Shown here: one piece after another, positions 1 through 8,976 of the stretch
Layout: each line of letters starts with the position of its first letter
Numbering within the stretch: position 1 is the stretch's first letter
Origin: Gluconacetobacter takamatsuzukensis
Lineage (GTDB): Bacteria > Pseudomonadota > Alphaproteobacteria > Acetobacterales > Acetobacteraceae
DNA: 64,000 bases
Direction of reading: 5' to 3'
NCBI RefSeq assembly: GCF_014174275.1
Contig: NZ_JABEQK010000007.1
Span: 178,151 to 242,150, forward strand
The notes under the pieces: generated by a model
Seen by the model: the letters and a program-made list of their open reading frames with translations, nothing else
What the model was told of the DNA's origin: nothing
Databases searched by the model: none
Made by a program: the position numbers and the translations under genes

Positions 1-335
1 ATCAATCCAAGAATGGCGGAAAACCGCCATTTCTCCACTCGCCCCCCTCGGCCCCCTCCCGACGATTATCCACAGATTCCGGGGATACCCCTCTGGATAA
101 CTCTGTGGGCAGACGCCACTGGCGCTTGAATCGGACCAAGCTTGCCCTGTTCTTCCCGGTTTGTTCTCGCAACCCCGGCAAAAGGCCCGCACAAAAAAAA
201 GAGGCCGGGCCCGAAGGCCCGGCCAAGGGGGGTTTTGCACAGCGGGTCGCTCTTATCCGATCGACGACACCCCGGCCATGAAATAATTGTGACATCGTGA
301 CGAACCGCTTCCCGCACCGGCCCGCTCACACCGCC
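1..335. other. Gene-free left edge with DnaA-box-like sequences
   Basis: I see no convincing gene here; the short minus-strand ORFs lack ribosome sites and family resemblance. A perfect DnaA-box 9-mer TTATCCACA lies at 66-74 and a one-mismatch copy in the opposite orientation at 92-100. The segment also carries the terminator of the minus-strand MFS gene. There is no AT-rich unwinding region, so an origin is not claimed. Confidence 0.4.
193..224 (-). terminator. Rho-independent terminator of the MFS gene
   Basis: A perfect 9-bp GC-rich stem (GGCCGGGCC at 203-211 pairing with 216-224, 4-nt loop) is followed, reading the minus strand, by a run of eight T residues (193-200). It lies about 110 bp downstream of the minus-strand MFS gene that ends at 336 and is oriented to stop that transcript. 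Confidence 0.8.
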
Positions 336-1532
336 TCACTCATCATGCCCGGCAGGCGGCAGGCTGTGCGGAAACGCGGCGGGATTGCAGAAGCCCAGCA
401 GAATCCCCCCCAGCGCCACGGCAACGGCCAGCGGCGTCAGCACGCCGAACCCGGCATGGGTCAGCACCTGCCCGCCGGCGGCCGACCCCAGCAGAATACC
501 TACGTTGCTGGCGGCATTGATCGCGGCGCCGGCCACGTCCGGGCGCGTCGCCCGGGCCCGGATCGCACCGGACATCACGAAGGGGATGATGGCCGAATAG
601 CCGATGCACCACAGCCCCACGGCCCCCACCGCCGCCCAGCCGGACAGGATATGCCCGTACATCAGCCCCATGCCGATCAGCATGGCCAGCCCGCCGCCCA
701 GCAGCCCGGCCCCCGGGTTGCGGTCCACGAACTGCCCGGCCCCCCACAGGCCGAGAATGCTCAGCGCCCCCGTCAGCAGCAGGGCGATGCTCAGCGTGCC
801 GCTCGTCAGCCCATGGTCCAGCAGCAGCGGCGCCACATAGGTGTACAGCAGGTTGTGCGCGAAGAAGAACACGGCATCCACCGCCACCACGACCAGGAAG
901 ATCCGCATGACCTTCCGCGACGCAACCCCCGGCAGGCTGTTGCGCACATGCGCGGCGGCCGAAACCGGCGGCAGGAAAAACGCAATGCACAGCGTCAGCA
1001 CGGCGGCCAGCGCGGTCATGACGAACATGGCGGTCCGCCACCCCGCCAGATGCCCCACCGCCGCCGCCCCCGGCACGCCCAGGATGGCCCCCAGCGAGGT
1101 CCCGCCATAGACGAACGAAATGGCCCGCCCCGTCATGCTCTGCGGCACCAGCCGCGCGGCATAGGCCGAAACGATCGACATCAGCAGCGCATGCGCCAGC
1201 CCCCCGATCAGCCGCCCGGCGCACAGCAGCGCAAAGGTCGGCGCCACCGCCATCACCAGGTTCGACAGCACATAGCCGGACAGCGAAACCAGCATCAGCC
1301 GCTTGCGGTCGATATGCGCGGTCATGATCGTCAGCGGCACGGCGCCCAGCGCCACCATCAGCGCAAAGGCGCTGACGGCCAGCCCCGCCTCGCCCTCGGG
1401 AATGCGGAAACCCTGCGCCATCTCGATCAGGATGCCGACAGGCGCCACTTCGCTGGTCAGCGCCGTGAAGGTACAGGCAAACAACGCCCACAGGCCGATG
1501 ACGGCACTGGTCGGCAGGGTCTTGAAAAGCAT
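336..1532 (-). CDS. MFS transporter, sugar-efflux/AraJ-like
   Basis: Inner-membrane major facilitator protein of about 398 residues with the usual run of 12 hydrophobic segments. The motif region DRKRLML between TM2 and TM3 fits the drug/sugar exporter branch (AraJ/SetA-like); the substrate cannot be read from sequence. I start at the ATG at 1532, preceded by AGGT, because the 24 residues of the longer open frame (to 1604) are polar and precede the first hydrophobic segment. It is followed by a strong terminator and looks monocistronic. Confidence 0.8.
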   Translation of the reverse strand: MLFKTLPTSAVIGLWALFACTFTALTSEVAPVGILIEMAQGFRIPEGEAGLAVSAFALMVALGAVPLTIMTAHIDRKRLMLVSLSGYVLSNLVMAVAPTFALLCAGRLIGGLAHALLMSIVSAYAARLVPQSMTGRAISFVYGGTSLGAILGVPGAAAVGHLAGWRTAMFVMTALAAVLTLCIAFFLPPVSAAAHVRNSLPGVASRKVMRIFLVVVAVDAVFFFAHNLLYTYVAPLLLDHGLTSGTLSIALLLTGALSILGLWGAGQFVDRNPGAGLLGGGLAMLIGMGLMYGHILSGWAAVGAVGLWCIGYSAIIPFVMSGAIRARATRPDVAGAAINAASNVGILLGSAAGGQVLTHAGFGVLTPLAVAVALGGILLGFCNPAAFPHSLPPAGHDE

Positions 1533-1677
1533 GGGGGGACCTGTCGCGAATACAGAAACGGAAAATACGGTCTGACGCCGATTCTTCGAAAACCCTTCTG
1601 GCATCCCCGCCGCCGGAACGAAATAGCCAGTTTGCGAAAGGCTGAACCCCGCCCGGCACCCGGGGCCCCGGCCCCCT

Positions 1678-2586
1678 TTACCCCGCTTCCCCCCCTGCCG
1701 CCCCGGCAGCCTTCAGCAGCCAGTCGCGAAAGGTCCGAAAGGGTCCGTAGCTGCCATGGTTCGGCGGATAGGCCAGGTAATAGGCCCCCTCGCTGCGCAG
1801 CATCCCGCCCGGCAGCTCCACCAGCCGCCCGCTCTCCAGCAGGTCCGCGACCAGAAAGCGCGGCAGCAGCGCAACCCCCGCCCCGGCGGCGGCGGCCTGC
1901 GCGATGAAGGCGAACTGGTCGCACAACATGCCGTGCACCTTCAGCGCCTCCACCCCCTGCGCGGCAAACCACCTCTCCCACGCGTCGGGGCGTGAGACCA
2001 GATGCAGCAGCGGCGCCCCCAGCAGGTCGGCGGGGGTGCGAAAGGCATGGCGGGCCAGCAGCGCCGGGCTGCACGTCGCCACCACCTCTTCCGCCATCAG
2101 GAAATCCACCTCCGCCCCCGTCCACTCGGCCGCGCCGAAATGGATGGCGGCATGCAGTGTATCGCCCGAAAAATCGAAGGGCAGGGGCCGGGACATCAGG
2201 TTGATCGTAATGTCCGGGTGCGCACGCATGAAATCCGGCAGCCGGGGGGCCAGCCACTGGGCACCGAAGGTCGGCAGCACGCCCAGGTTGACGGCCCCCC
2301 CGGTCGGGTTGGCACGAAAGCCCAGCGTGGCGGTGGCGATATGGCGCAGCGCATCGCGAACCTCGCGGGCATAGGCCTCGCCCGCCAGCGTCAGGCGCAC
2401 CGTCTGCCGGTCGCGGACAAACAGCCCGGCCCCCAATTGCTGCTCCAGCGCGCGGATATGCCGGCTGATCGCGCTCTGCGTCAGGTGCAGCTCCCGCGCG
2501 GCGGCGGTAAAGCTCTCCAGCCGCGCCGCCGCCTCGAAGGAATGCAGCAGCAGGGTAGGGGGCAGGAAACGTCGTGGAGTCGCCAT
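1678..2586 (-). CDS. LysR-family transcriptional regulator (GcvA-like)
   Basis: A 302-aa regulator with an N-terminal winged helix-turn-helix (residues about 8-66, including FTAAARELHLTQSAISRHI) and a C-terminal periplasmic-binding-like effector domain. The gene is divergent from the hglS-amaA-amaB set, the arrangement expected for a LysR regulator of its neighbour. In Pseudomonas putida a LysR gene also lies among the equivalent genes, as I recall it. Lysine, pipecolate or 2-oxoadipate would be plausible effectors; this is inference from context. Confidence 0.88.
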   Translation of the reverse strand: MATPRRFLPPTLLLHSFEAAARLESFTAAARELHLTQSAISRHIRALEQQLGAGLFVRDRQTVRLTLAGEAYAREVRDALRHIATATLGFRANPTGGAVNLGVLPTFGAQWLAPRLPDFMRAHPDITINLMSRPLPFDFSGDTLHAAIHFGAAEWTGAEVDFLMAEEVVATCSPALLARHAFRTPADLLGAPLLHLVSRPDAWERWFAAQGVEALKVHGMLCDQFAFIAQAAAAGAGVALLPRFLVADLLESGRLVELPGGMLRSEGAYYLAYPPNHGSYGPFRTFRDWLLKAAGAAGGEAG

Positions 2587-2743
2587 GTCGGCCCGGGACC
2601 AGGTTGCGCGTGGGGCGGGTCATTCCAGATCCGCATGATGTCAGCTTCCTTTATCGTTTGAAAGGCGACGCGCCCTCGCGAATGATGTGGAATCGGAATA
2701 AGAGGCATGCCGCGCAGCGGTACCCCGACGGGGCGGGGATGGT
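2587..2743. promoter_or_regulatory. Divergent promoter region LysR / hglS
   Basis: A 157-bp space between divergent genes must contain both promoters and the LysR binding site. I could not identify a clear T-N11-A dyad by eye, so no operator is placed. Confidence 0.4.
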
Positions 2744-4123
2744 GTGAACAAGACCGGGATGATCAGCGCGGACGAAATCCGGGCCCGCTTCGCGCGGGCC
2801 ATGTCGGACATGTACCGTCAGGAAGTACCGCAATACGGCACGCTGACCGACCTGGTGGCGCGCATCAACGCACAGGTCCTGCAAGCCGACCCGGCCCTCA
2901 GGGCTCGGCTGGCGGCCACCGGCGCGCTGGACCGGCTGGATGTGGAACGCCACGGCGCCATCCGGCTGGGCACGGCGGCCGAACTGGCCACCATGCGCCG
3001 CCTGTTCGCCGTCATGGGCATGGCCCCGGTGGGCTATTACGACCTGTCGGCGGCGGGCATCCCGGTCCATTCCACCGCCTTCCGGCCGGTGGACGACGCG
3101 GCCCTGGCCCGCAATCCGTTCCGTGTCTTCACCTCCCTGCTGCGGCTGGACCTGATCGCGGACACCGCCCTGCGGGCCGAGGCCGAACGCATCCTCGCGG
3201 CCCGGCACATCTTCACCCCCGGCGCGCTGGCCCTGATCGCGCAAGCCGAGGCCGAAGGCGGCCTTGCCGACGCGCAGGCCGACCTGTTCGTGCGCGAGGC
3301 GCTGGAAACCTTCCGCTGGCACCGCGAGGCCACGGTCAGCGCCGCCACCTACCGCCGCCTGCACGACGCACATCGCCTGATCGCGGACGTGGTGTGCTTC
3401 AAGGGCCCGCATATCAACCACCTCACGCCCCGCACGCTGGATATCGACGCGGCCCAGGCCGAAATGCCCGCCTGCGGCATGCGGGCCAAGGACGTGGTCG
3501 AGGGCCCGCCCCGCCGCGCCTGCCCGATCCTGCTGCGCCAGACCAGCTTCGCGGCGCTGGAGGAACCGATCCTGTTCCGCGACGACGCCGGCACGGGCCA
3601 GGGTGGCTGCCACACCGCCCGCTTCGGCGAGATCGAACAGCGCGGCATGGCCCTGACCCCGAAGGGCCGGGCCCTGTACGACCGCCTGCTGCGCACGGCG
3701 CGCGACGACGGGCCGGCCGACCAGCCCTATGCCACGCGGCTGCAACGCGCCTTCACCCGGTTTCCGGATTCCGAGGACGAACTGCGCACGCAGGGCCTCG
3801 CCTATTTCCGCTACGCCCCGGCCGGCGCCTCCCTGCCGCCGGGCCTGTCGGCCGACGCCCCGATCGACGACCTGGTGCGCGCCGGCGCGGCCGTGGCCAC
3901 GCCCATCACCTACGAGGACTTCTTGCCCGTCAGCGCGGCCGGCATCTTCCGCTCCAACCTGGGCGGCGGCGGCGGGGCGGACTACGCGGCCAACGCCGAC
4001 CGCGCGGGCTTCGAGGCCGCGCTGGGCGCCGCGGTGCAGGACGAATGCACCCTCTACGCGGCGATCCAGGACCAATCCATCGCCGCCACCCGCCACGCCC
4101 TGCACGGCGCGGCCTCCGCGTGA
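2744..4123 (+). CDS. hglS: 2-oxoadipate dioxygenase/decarboxylase (DUF1338/YdcJ family)
   Basis: Fe(II) enzyme of the DUF1338 family. HglS of Pseudomonas putida converts 2-oxoadipate to D-2-hydroxyglutarate in lysine catabolism. The 459-aa length is normal. Family signatures include HINHLTPRTLDID (about residues 225-237), whose His belongs to the metal site, and QTSFAALEEP (about 266-275). The open frame begins with GTG at 2744; an ATG at 2759 is an alternative. It is first in a run with the FAD oxidase and aldehyde dehydrogenase, which supply its substrate after transamination of 2-aminoadipate. Confidence 0.85.
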   Translation: MNKTGMISADEIRARFARAMSDMYRQEVPQYGTLTDLVARINAQVLQADPALRARLAATGALDRLDVERHGAIRLGTAAELATMRRLFAVMGMAPVGYYDLSAAGIPVHSTAFRPVDDAALARNPFRVFTSLLRLDLIADTALRAEAERILAARHIFTPGALALIAQAEAEGGLADAQADLFVREALETFRWHREATVSAATYRRLHDAHRLIADVVCFKGPHINHLTPRTLDIDAAQAEMPACGMRAKDVVEGPPRRACPILLRQTSFAALEEPILFRDDAGTGQGGCHTARFGEIEQRGMALTPKGRALYDRLLRTARDDGPADQPYATRLQRAFTRFPDSEDELRTQGLAYFRYAPAGASLPPGLSADAPIDDLVRAGAAVATPITYEDFLPVSAAGIFRSNLGGGGGADYAANADRAGFEAALGAAVQDECTLYAAIQDQSIAATRHALHGAASA

Positions 4124-4171
4124 TCCGGGGCCATCGCGGCCCCCGATGAAAAGAACCCCAAGAAGCCACCG

Positions 4172-5467
4172 ATGAAAAACGACCCCCGCAGCCATGGATT
4201 GTGGGAGCACTCTGCTCCCCCTCCGCCCGCCACCATGCCCCTGGCCGGGGATATCGAGGCCGACATCGCCATCGTCGGCGCGGGCTATACCGGCCTGTCG
4301 GCCGCCCTCCACCTGGCCTCGGCCGGCGTGTCGGTGGTGGTGCTGGAGGCCGAGGAGGTCGGGTTCGGCGGCTCCGGCCGCAATGTCGGGCTGGTCAATG
4401 CCGGCCTGTGGGTCATGCCCAGCAACGTCATCGCCGGCCTGGGGCCGGTCCACGGCCCGCGCATCCTCCGCCTGCTGGGCGACGCGCCCTCCGTGGTGTT
4501 CGACCTGGTGGCGCAGCACGGCATGGCGTGCGAGGCCGAACATACCGGCACGCTGCATTGCGGGGTGGGCAATATGGGCCTGGTCAGCCTCAAGGAACGC
4601 ACGCGCCAGTGGCAGCGCCTGGGCGCCCCCGTCCGCCTGCTGGACCGCGACGAAACGCGCGAGAAGGTCGGCAGCCGCGCCTATGCCGGCGCGCTGCTGG
4701 ACGCCCGGGCCGGCACCATCCAGCCGCTGGCCTACGCGCGCGGCCTGGCGGCGGCGGCCCTGGGGGCAGGGGCACGGATTCACACCGCCAGCCCCGTCCT
4801 CTCCGCGGCGCAGGAAGCCGGACGCTGGCGCCTGCGGACCGGCTCCGGCAGCGTGCGCGTCGAAAAGATCATCGTGGCCACCAACGCGTATACGAAGGCC
4901 GATACCGCTACGCTGTGGCCCGAAATCCGGACCGAGCTGATCCATCTGCCCTATTTCAACATCGCCACGGTACCGCTGGACGCCGCCCAACTGGCCACGG
5001 TCCTGCCGAAGAAGCAGGGCGCGTGGGATACGAAGAACATCCTGACCTCCTTCCGGCTCGACCGCGCCGGCCGCCTGGTCATCGGCAGCGTGGGCGCGCT
5101 GCGCGGGGCAGGGCAGGCCGTGCACCGGCACTGGGCGGCCCGCGCCCTGGCGCGGATCTACCCCCAGCTCGCGGGGATAGGGTTCGAGAGCGAATGGTTC
5201 GGCAGCATCGGCATGACGGTCGACGACCTGCCCCGCCTGCATCGCCCGGCGGAAAACGTGGTGTCCATCAGCGGCTATAACGGGCGCGGCATCGCCCCCG
5301 GCACGGTCTTCGGCCGCGTGCTGGCCGATTTCACGCGCGGCGTGGTATCCGAGTCCGAACTGCCCCTGCCGGTCACGAACGCCGTCCCGGCACGCGCAAG
5401 ATGGGCGCGAGAGGCATTGTACGAATATGGCTCGGCCGCCGCGCATCTGGTCGCGGCGCGATTTTAG
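4172..5467 (+). CDS. amaA: FAD-dependent oxidoreductase, L-pipecolate oxidase-like
   Basis: A 431-aa DAO-family flavoprotein. The Rossmann dinucleotide motif GAGYTG lies at about residues 36-41, followed by the glutamate of VVVLEAEEVGFGGSGRN, and a C-terminal SGYNGRGIAPGT segment closes the FAD site. Overall order and wording resemble AmaA, which oxidises L-pipecolate to piperideine-6-carboxylate. It lies 48 bp after hglS and 53 bp before an ALDH7-like dehydrogenase that would use its product. A D-amino-acid or polyamine oxidase role cannot be excluded from sequence alone. Confidence 0.75.
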   Translation: MKNDPRSHGLWEHSAPPPPATMPLAGDIEADIAIVGAGYTGLSAALHLASAGVSVVVLEAEEVGFGGSGRNVGLVNAGLWVMPSNVIAGLGPVHGPRILRLLGDAPSVVFDLVAQHGMACEAEHTGTLHCGVGNMGLVSLKERTRQWQRLGAPVRLLDRDETREKVGSRAYAGALLDARAGTIQPLAYARGLAAAALGAGARIHTASPVLSAAQEAGRWRLRTGSGSVRVEKIIVATNAYTKADTATLWPEIRTELIHLPYFNIATVPLDAAQLATVLPKKQGAWDTKNILTSFRLDRAGRLVIGSVGALRGAGQAVHRHWAARALARIYPQLAGIGFESEWFGSIGMTVDDLPRLHRPAENVVSISGYNGRGIAPGTVFGRVLADFTRGVVSESELPLPVTNAVPARARWAREALYEYGSAAAHLVAARF

Positions 5468-5468
5468 G

Positions 5469-5513
5469 AAGGAAAGGGCTCTTCTTTTTCTGAAGAAAAA
5501 GAACAAAGAACCC
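5469..5513. repeat. Small inverted repeat between amaA and amaB
   Basis: TTCTTTTTC and GAAAAAGAA flank a 2-nt centre near 5486-5505, inside outer GGGCTCTT/AAGAACCC arms. It could form an mRNA hairpin between the two genes and modulate the downstream ORF, whose start is at 5521. Confidence 0.5.
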
Positions 5514-5520
5514 AGCACGC

Positions 5521-7065
5521 ATGAAGCAAGAAAGCGAAGAGACGATGACAAACCTGATAGCTTCCGAGGTGCACGACCTGCTGGTACGCCTGGGCGTCCC
5601 GGCCGCGCGGTTCACGGGCGGCACGCTGGCCGTGCGCTCCCCCGTGACGGGCGAGGAAATCGCGCGGGTGGTCGAAAGCAGCGCGGACGACGCGCGCCGC
5701 ACGATCGGCGCGGCGGCCGAGGCCTTCAAGGCATGGCGCCGCGTCCCCGCGCCGCGCCGTGGCGAGCTGGTGCGCCTGCTGGGCGAGGAACTGCGCGCCA
5801 GCAAGGCCGCGCTGGGCCGCCTGGTCACGCTCGAGGTCGGCAAGGTAGTGTCCGAGGGCCTGGGCGAGGTCCAGGAAATGATCGATATCTGCGACTTCGC
5901 GGTCGGCCTGTCGCGCCAGCTCTACGGCCTGACGATCCAGTCGGAACGCCCGGATCACCGCCTGACCGAGCAATGGCACCCGGCGGGCGTGGTCGGCGTG
6001 ATCTCGGCCTTCAATTTCCCGGTGGCGGTCTGGTCGTGGAACGCGGCGCTGGCCTTCGTCTGCGGCGACCCGGTGGTGTGGAAACCTTCGGAAAAGACCC
6101 CGCTGACCGCGCTGGCGGTGCAGGCCCTGTTCGACCGCGCGGTGTCCCGCTTCGGCGACGACGCGCCGGCGGGTCTCGGCACGCTGCTGATCGGCGGGCG
6201 CGAGATCGGCGAACTGCTGGTGGACGACCCGCGCGTGCCGGTCGTCTCGGCCACCGGCTCCACCCGCATGGGCCGCGTCGTGGGCGAGCGCGTGGCGCGC
6301 CGCTTCGGCAAGTCGATCCTGGAACTGGGCGGCAACAACGCCTCCATCGTCACGCCGTCGGCCGACCTGGAACTGACGCTGCGCGCGGTGGCCTTCGGCG
6401 CCATGGGCACGGCCGGTCAGCGCTGCACCACCCTGCGCCGCCTGATCGTGCACGAAAGCGTCTATGACGCGCTGGTGCCCCGCCTGACGCAGGTCTACCA
6501 GCGCATCTCGGTCGGCAGCCCGATCGACAGCGACGCGCTGGTGGGCCCGCTGATCGACGGCGCGTCGTTCGAGGCCATGCAGGCCACCCTGCGCGACGCC
6601 ACGGCCCATGGCGGCATCGTGCATGGCGGCGGCCGGGTCGACGTCAACGGCCCCGGCTCGTTCTACGCCCGCCCCGCCCTGGTGGAAATGCCCGCCCAGA
6701 CCGGCCCGGTCCGTCAGGAAACCTTCGCCCCGATCCTGTATGTTCTCAAATACACCGATCTGGAAGACGCCATCGCGTTGCAGAACGACGTGCCCCAGGG
6801 CCTGTCCTCCTCCATCTTCGGCAACGATCTGCGCGAGATCGAGCAGTTCCTGTCCGGTTCGGGCTCCGATTGCGGCATCGCCAACGTCAACATGGGCCCC
6901 TCCGGCGCCGAAATCGGCGGCGCCTTCGGCGGCGAGAAGGAAACCGGCGGCGGCCGCGAATCCGGCTCCGACGCCTGGCGCGCCTATATGCGCCGCCAGA
7001 CCAACGCCATCAATTACGGCCGCACCCTCCCGCTGGCCCAGGGCGTCACCTTCGACATCGGCTGA
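5521..7065 (+). CDS. amaB: Aldehyde dehydrogenase, aminoadipate-semialdehyde type (ALDH7/AmaB)
   Basis: NAD(P)-dependent aldehyde dehydrogenase of 514 aa. The catalytic Glu lies in LELGGNNA (about 269-276) and the catalytic Cys in GQRCTT (about 300-305). The C-terminal GGAFGGEKETGGGRESGSDAW stretch and overall length fit the ALDH7 family (piperidine-6-carboxylate / 2-aminoadipate 6-semialdehyde dehydrogenase). Its position after the pipecolate-oxidase-like gene supports conversion of aminoadipate semialdehyde to 2-aminoadipate. An in-frame ATG at 5545 is an alternative start. Confidence 0.82.
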   Translation: MKQESEETMTNLIASEVHDLLVRLGVPAARFTGGTLAVRSPVTGEEIARVVESSADDARRTIGAAAEAFKAWRRVPAPRRGELVRLLGEELRASKAALGRLVTLEVGKVVSEGLGEVQEMIDICDFAVGLSRQLYGLTIQSERPDHRLTEQWHPAGVVGVISAFNFPVAVWSWNAALAFVCGDPVVWKPSEKTPLTALAVQALFDRAVSRFGDDAPAGLGTLLIGGREIGELLVDDPRVPVVSATGSTRMGRVVGERVARRFGKSILELGGNNASIVTPSADLELTLRAVAFGAMGTAGQRCTTLRRLIVHESVYDALVPRLTQVYQRISVGSPIDSDALVGPLIDGASFEAMQATLRDATAHGGIVHGGGRVDVNGPGSFYARPALVEMPAQTGPVRQETFAPILYVLKYTDLEDAIALQNDVPQGLSSSIFGNDLREIEQFLSGSGSDCGIANVNMGPSGAEIGGAFGGEKETGGGRESGSDAWRAYMRRQTNAINYGRTLPLAQGVTFDIG

Positions 7066-7237
7066 CACGGCAGGTCGGGGCGAAATGCCCCGACCGCCGC
7101 CATAAGTGAAGACAGCAGGGGCGACCAAACGCCTCCCACCCCGCAGGCCGCGTTTGCAAACGCCTTCGAAGCCCAATGCGGGCAAAACGTGCATGCTAGG
7201 CCCGCTTGTGGTCGATCTGCTTGTCACCTGCCTGCAA

Positions 7238-7708
7238 ATGACAGAACCGCCACGCGGCGAGCCCGTTCACCCACCAGATCCCGAAACGTCCATGACAAGA
7301 GACGTGCCCGGCGCCGAAGCCTGTCTCCTGTTATATCGTGCGATCGGCGACGACGTGCAGTGGGATCACCGCCTCCATATGTCTCATGGCGCACTGGTCC
7401 GGTTTCTCGATGCCGCCTCGACCCATGTTTACGTTCTCAGACGGAATGACGAAGCCGTTGGCCTGTGCGAATTCGAAGGCGTGGGCCCGCCCGATGTCGA
7501 ACTCGTTCACTTTGGAATTGTCCCGGCCCTGCAAAGGCGCGGACTCGGCCGATATCTCCTGGACCGGGCACTGCGCGCGATATGGTCATATGGGCCTCGC
7601 CGCATATGGCTCCATACCGACACCAACGATCACCGCAATGCCCTGGCAACCTACATGCGCGCAGATTTCAGGATATACCAACGGCAGGTAGAGACCTTTC
7701 CGGATTAG
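7238..7708 (+). CDS. GNAT family N-acetyltransferase
   Basis: Acetyl-CoA binding motif A is visible as VELVHFGIVPALQRRGLGRYLLDRAL, with the Q/R-x-x-G-x-G/A turn (RRGLGR), preceded by a strand and followed by a NHRNALATYMRADFRIYQR C-terminal segment, typical of small GNATs. Substrate unknown. The open frame extends upstream to 7106, but ATG 7238 or 7292 is likelier; the domain itself begins after 7292. It stands alone downstream of amaB. Confidence 0.7.
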   Translation: MTEPPRGEPVHPPDPETSMTRDVPGAEACLLLYRAIGDDVQWDHRLHMSHGALVRFLDAASTHVYVLRRNDEAVGLCEFEGVGPPDVELVHFGIVPALQRRGLGRYLLDRALRAIWSYGPRRIWLHTDTNDHRNALATYMRADFRIYQRQVETFPD

Positions 7709-7800
7709 ATAATACGGAACACGCCCGGCAAATCCGTCGTCAGGCCGCCGCTACCGGGGCTTTTGAAACAGCCTCGATAGCGGAATAAAGCAGACCTGCT

Positions 7801-8208
7801 CTAGATAAGCGACTTCGCCCGCGCCACGGCCGCCGTGCAGATCTTGCCCTGGTCGGGCAGGCTCAGCTTCGTGATCGTCGAAACCGCACCGGCAACGACA
7901 AACTCTCCGCTCGACCCGACCGCATAATCCACATTGCCCGCCTGGCCCGGCGGCACGGCATTCGTCTTCGCGTTCAGCGACGTCTGAAGGGCATCCCCAT
8001 CGGCATGCGAGACAAGGCTGGTCTCGATACAGTAATTCACGATACCGGCAAGATTGACCGGCGAGATCGCGGCAACCGCCGCAGGAACGACGGGCGCCTC
8101 GGCACTCATGATGGGCGCCTTCTCATCGGCACGCGCCGCGAGAGACATCATCGAGAACCCGGCCACGGCGGCAAATGCCGCGACGGCGCGCGGAGAAAAA
8201 CGGACCAT
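7801..8208 (-). CDS. Exported DUF2501-like protein
   Basis: 135 aa with a signal peptide (RFSPRAVAAFAAVAGFSMMSLAARA). The mature part has the DUF2501 pattern: NLAGIVNYCIE, a central short helix, and a C-terminal KICTAAVARAKSLI in which two cysteines are conserved. Periplasmic, function unknown. Start chosen at 8208 because AAGGAG sits 6 nt upstream; the longer frame to 8223 would bury this site. Confidence 0.65.
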   Translation of the reverse strand: MVRFSPRAVAAFAAVAGFSMMSLAARADEKAPIMSAEAPVVPAAVAAISPVNLAGIVNYCIETSLVSHADGDALQTSLNAKTNAVPPGQAGNVDYAVGSSGEFVVAGAVSTITKLSLPDQGKICTAAVARAKSLI

Positions 8209-8397
8209 GCGAAGCTCCTTCATTCTCCGGGCAGGGTGCGGGAACCTCCCCCAGCGCGCAACGCATCATGACGGCAAACAGTTATACATGATTTTGGCAA
8301 AACGATCTTTCCCAAGTCATGCGCTATTTCACGACGTGCCATGCAGATTTCACGACCGCAAATCCGCCATGCCACCCGCCGCGTCCGACCGCCGGCA

Positions 8398-8796
8398 TCA
8401 CATGGATTCGCGCTCGCTCAGCCGCGCCATGGCCCGGATTTCGGCCAGCGTCGCGCGATCCTGCGTATCCGCGCCCGTGACCAGATAGGTCTCGGGCGGC
8501 AGCAGTTCCGAATAGAAGTTGCGCAACGTGCCGACGATCGGCGCCACACGCGGGTCGGCCACCCGGTAGAAGACATGTTTCGCCTCCCGCCGCGAGGCAA
8601 TCAGGCCGGCCTCCCGCAACGTCGTCAATTGCTGCGAGAGCGTGGGCTGATGAATGTCGAGCATCGTCTCGATCTGCATCACCGACAGTTCCCCCTCCAG
8701 CAGCAGGCACAAGATCGCGAGCCGATACGGGTTGCCGAGCACGCGCATGAAGGCGCTGGCAGCCCCGATATCCCGACAGATGACTGATGCCTTCAT
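8398..8796 (-). CDS. ArsR/SmtB-family repressor (BigR/SqrR-like branch)
   Basis: A 132-aa winged-helix protein: LGNPYRLAILCLLLEGELSVMQIETMLDIHQPTLSQQLTTLR is the ArsR HTH, followed by the wing EAKHVFYRVADPR. The wording is close to BigR/SqrR sulfur-responsive regulators. Two Cys are present, C7 and C30; the second falls in the LCLLLEGELS helix, where SqrR-type sensors have one. It is divergent from the SsuA/SsuD-like operon, and an AT-rich operator lies in the 180-bp gap, so it probably represses that operon. Confidence 0.8.
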   Translation of the reverse strand: MKASVICRDIGAASAFMRVLGNPYRLAILCLLLEGELSVMQIETMLDIHQPTLSQQLTTLREAGLIASRREAKHVFYRVADPRVAPIVGTLRNFYSELLPPETYLVTGADTQDRATLAEIRAMARLSERESM

Positions 8797-8857
8797 GCCA
8801 ACCCCACCCCGCGATCACGCCGCACCGCCCCGCTTGACGCTGCGTCACGGGGAACGT

Positions 8858-8882
8858 TATATAAAATTATATATTAACCACG
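8858..8882. promoter_or_regulatory. AT-rich operator, copy 1
   Basis: A TATATAAAA-like dyad (ATATAA ... TTATAT, 8859-8870) followed by TATATTAACCACG. The 25 bp match 12396-12420 at 23 positions. It lies upstream of the substrate-binding-protein operon and between it and the ArsR gene. The AT-rich dyad in GC-rich DNA suggests the ArsR repressor site. Confidence 0.7.
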
Positions 8883-8976
8883 ATGCCATTGAGAGATGCC
8901 TCCGAGAATAGCCCCGGAGCTTTCTCGCTGTCGAGCAACGCAGCCATCGCGGAAACGAGGGGGAGGGGGCCAGTCC

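Noticed and set aside
1..335. Replication origin
   Set aside because: Two DnaA-like boxes only, no AT-rich region and no origin-linked genes in view.
297..1907. 536-aa plus-strand ORF, Arg/Gln/His-rich
   Set aside because: Antisense to the MFS and LysR genes; composition is the typical shadow of GC-rich coding DNA.
2651..5551. 966-aa minus-strand ORF
   Set aside because: Antisense shadow across hglS and amaA; no domain wording, low-complexity composition.
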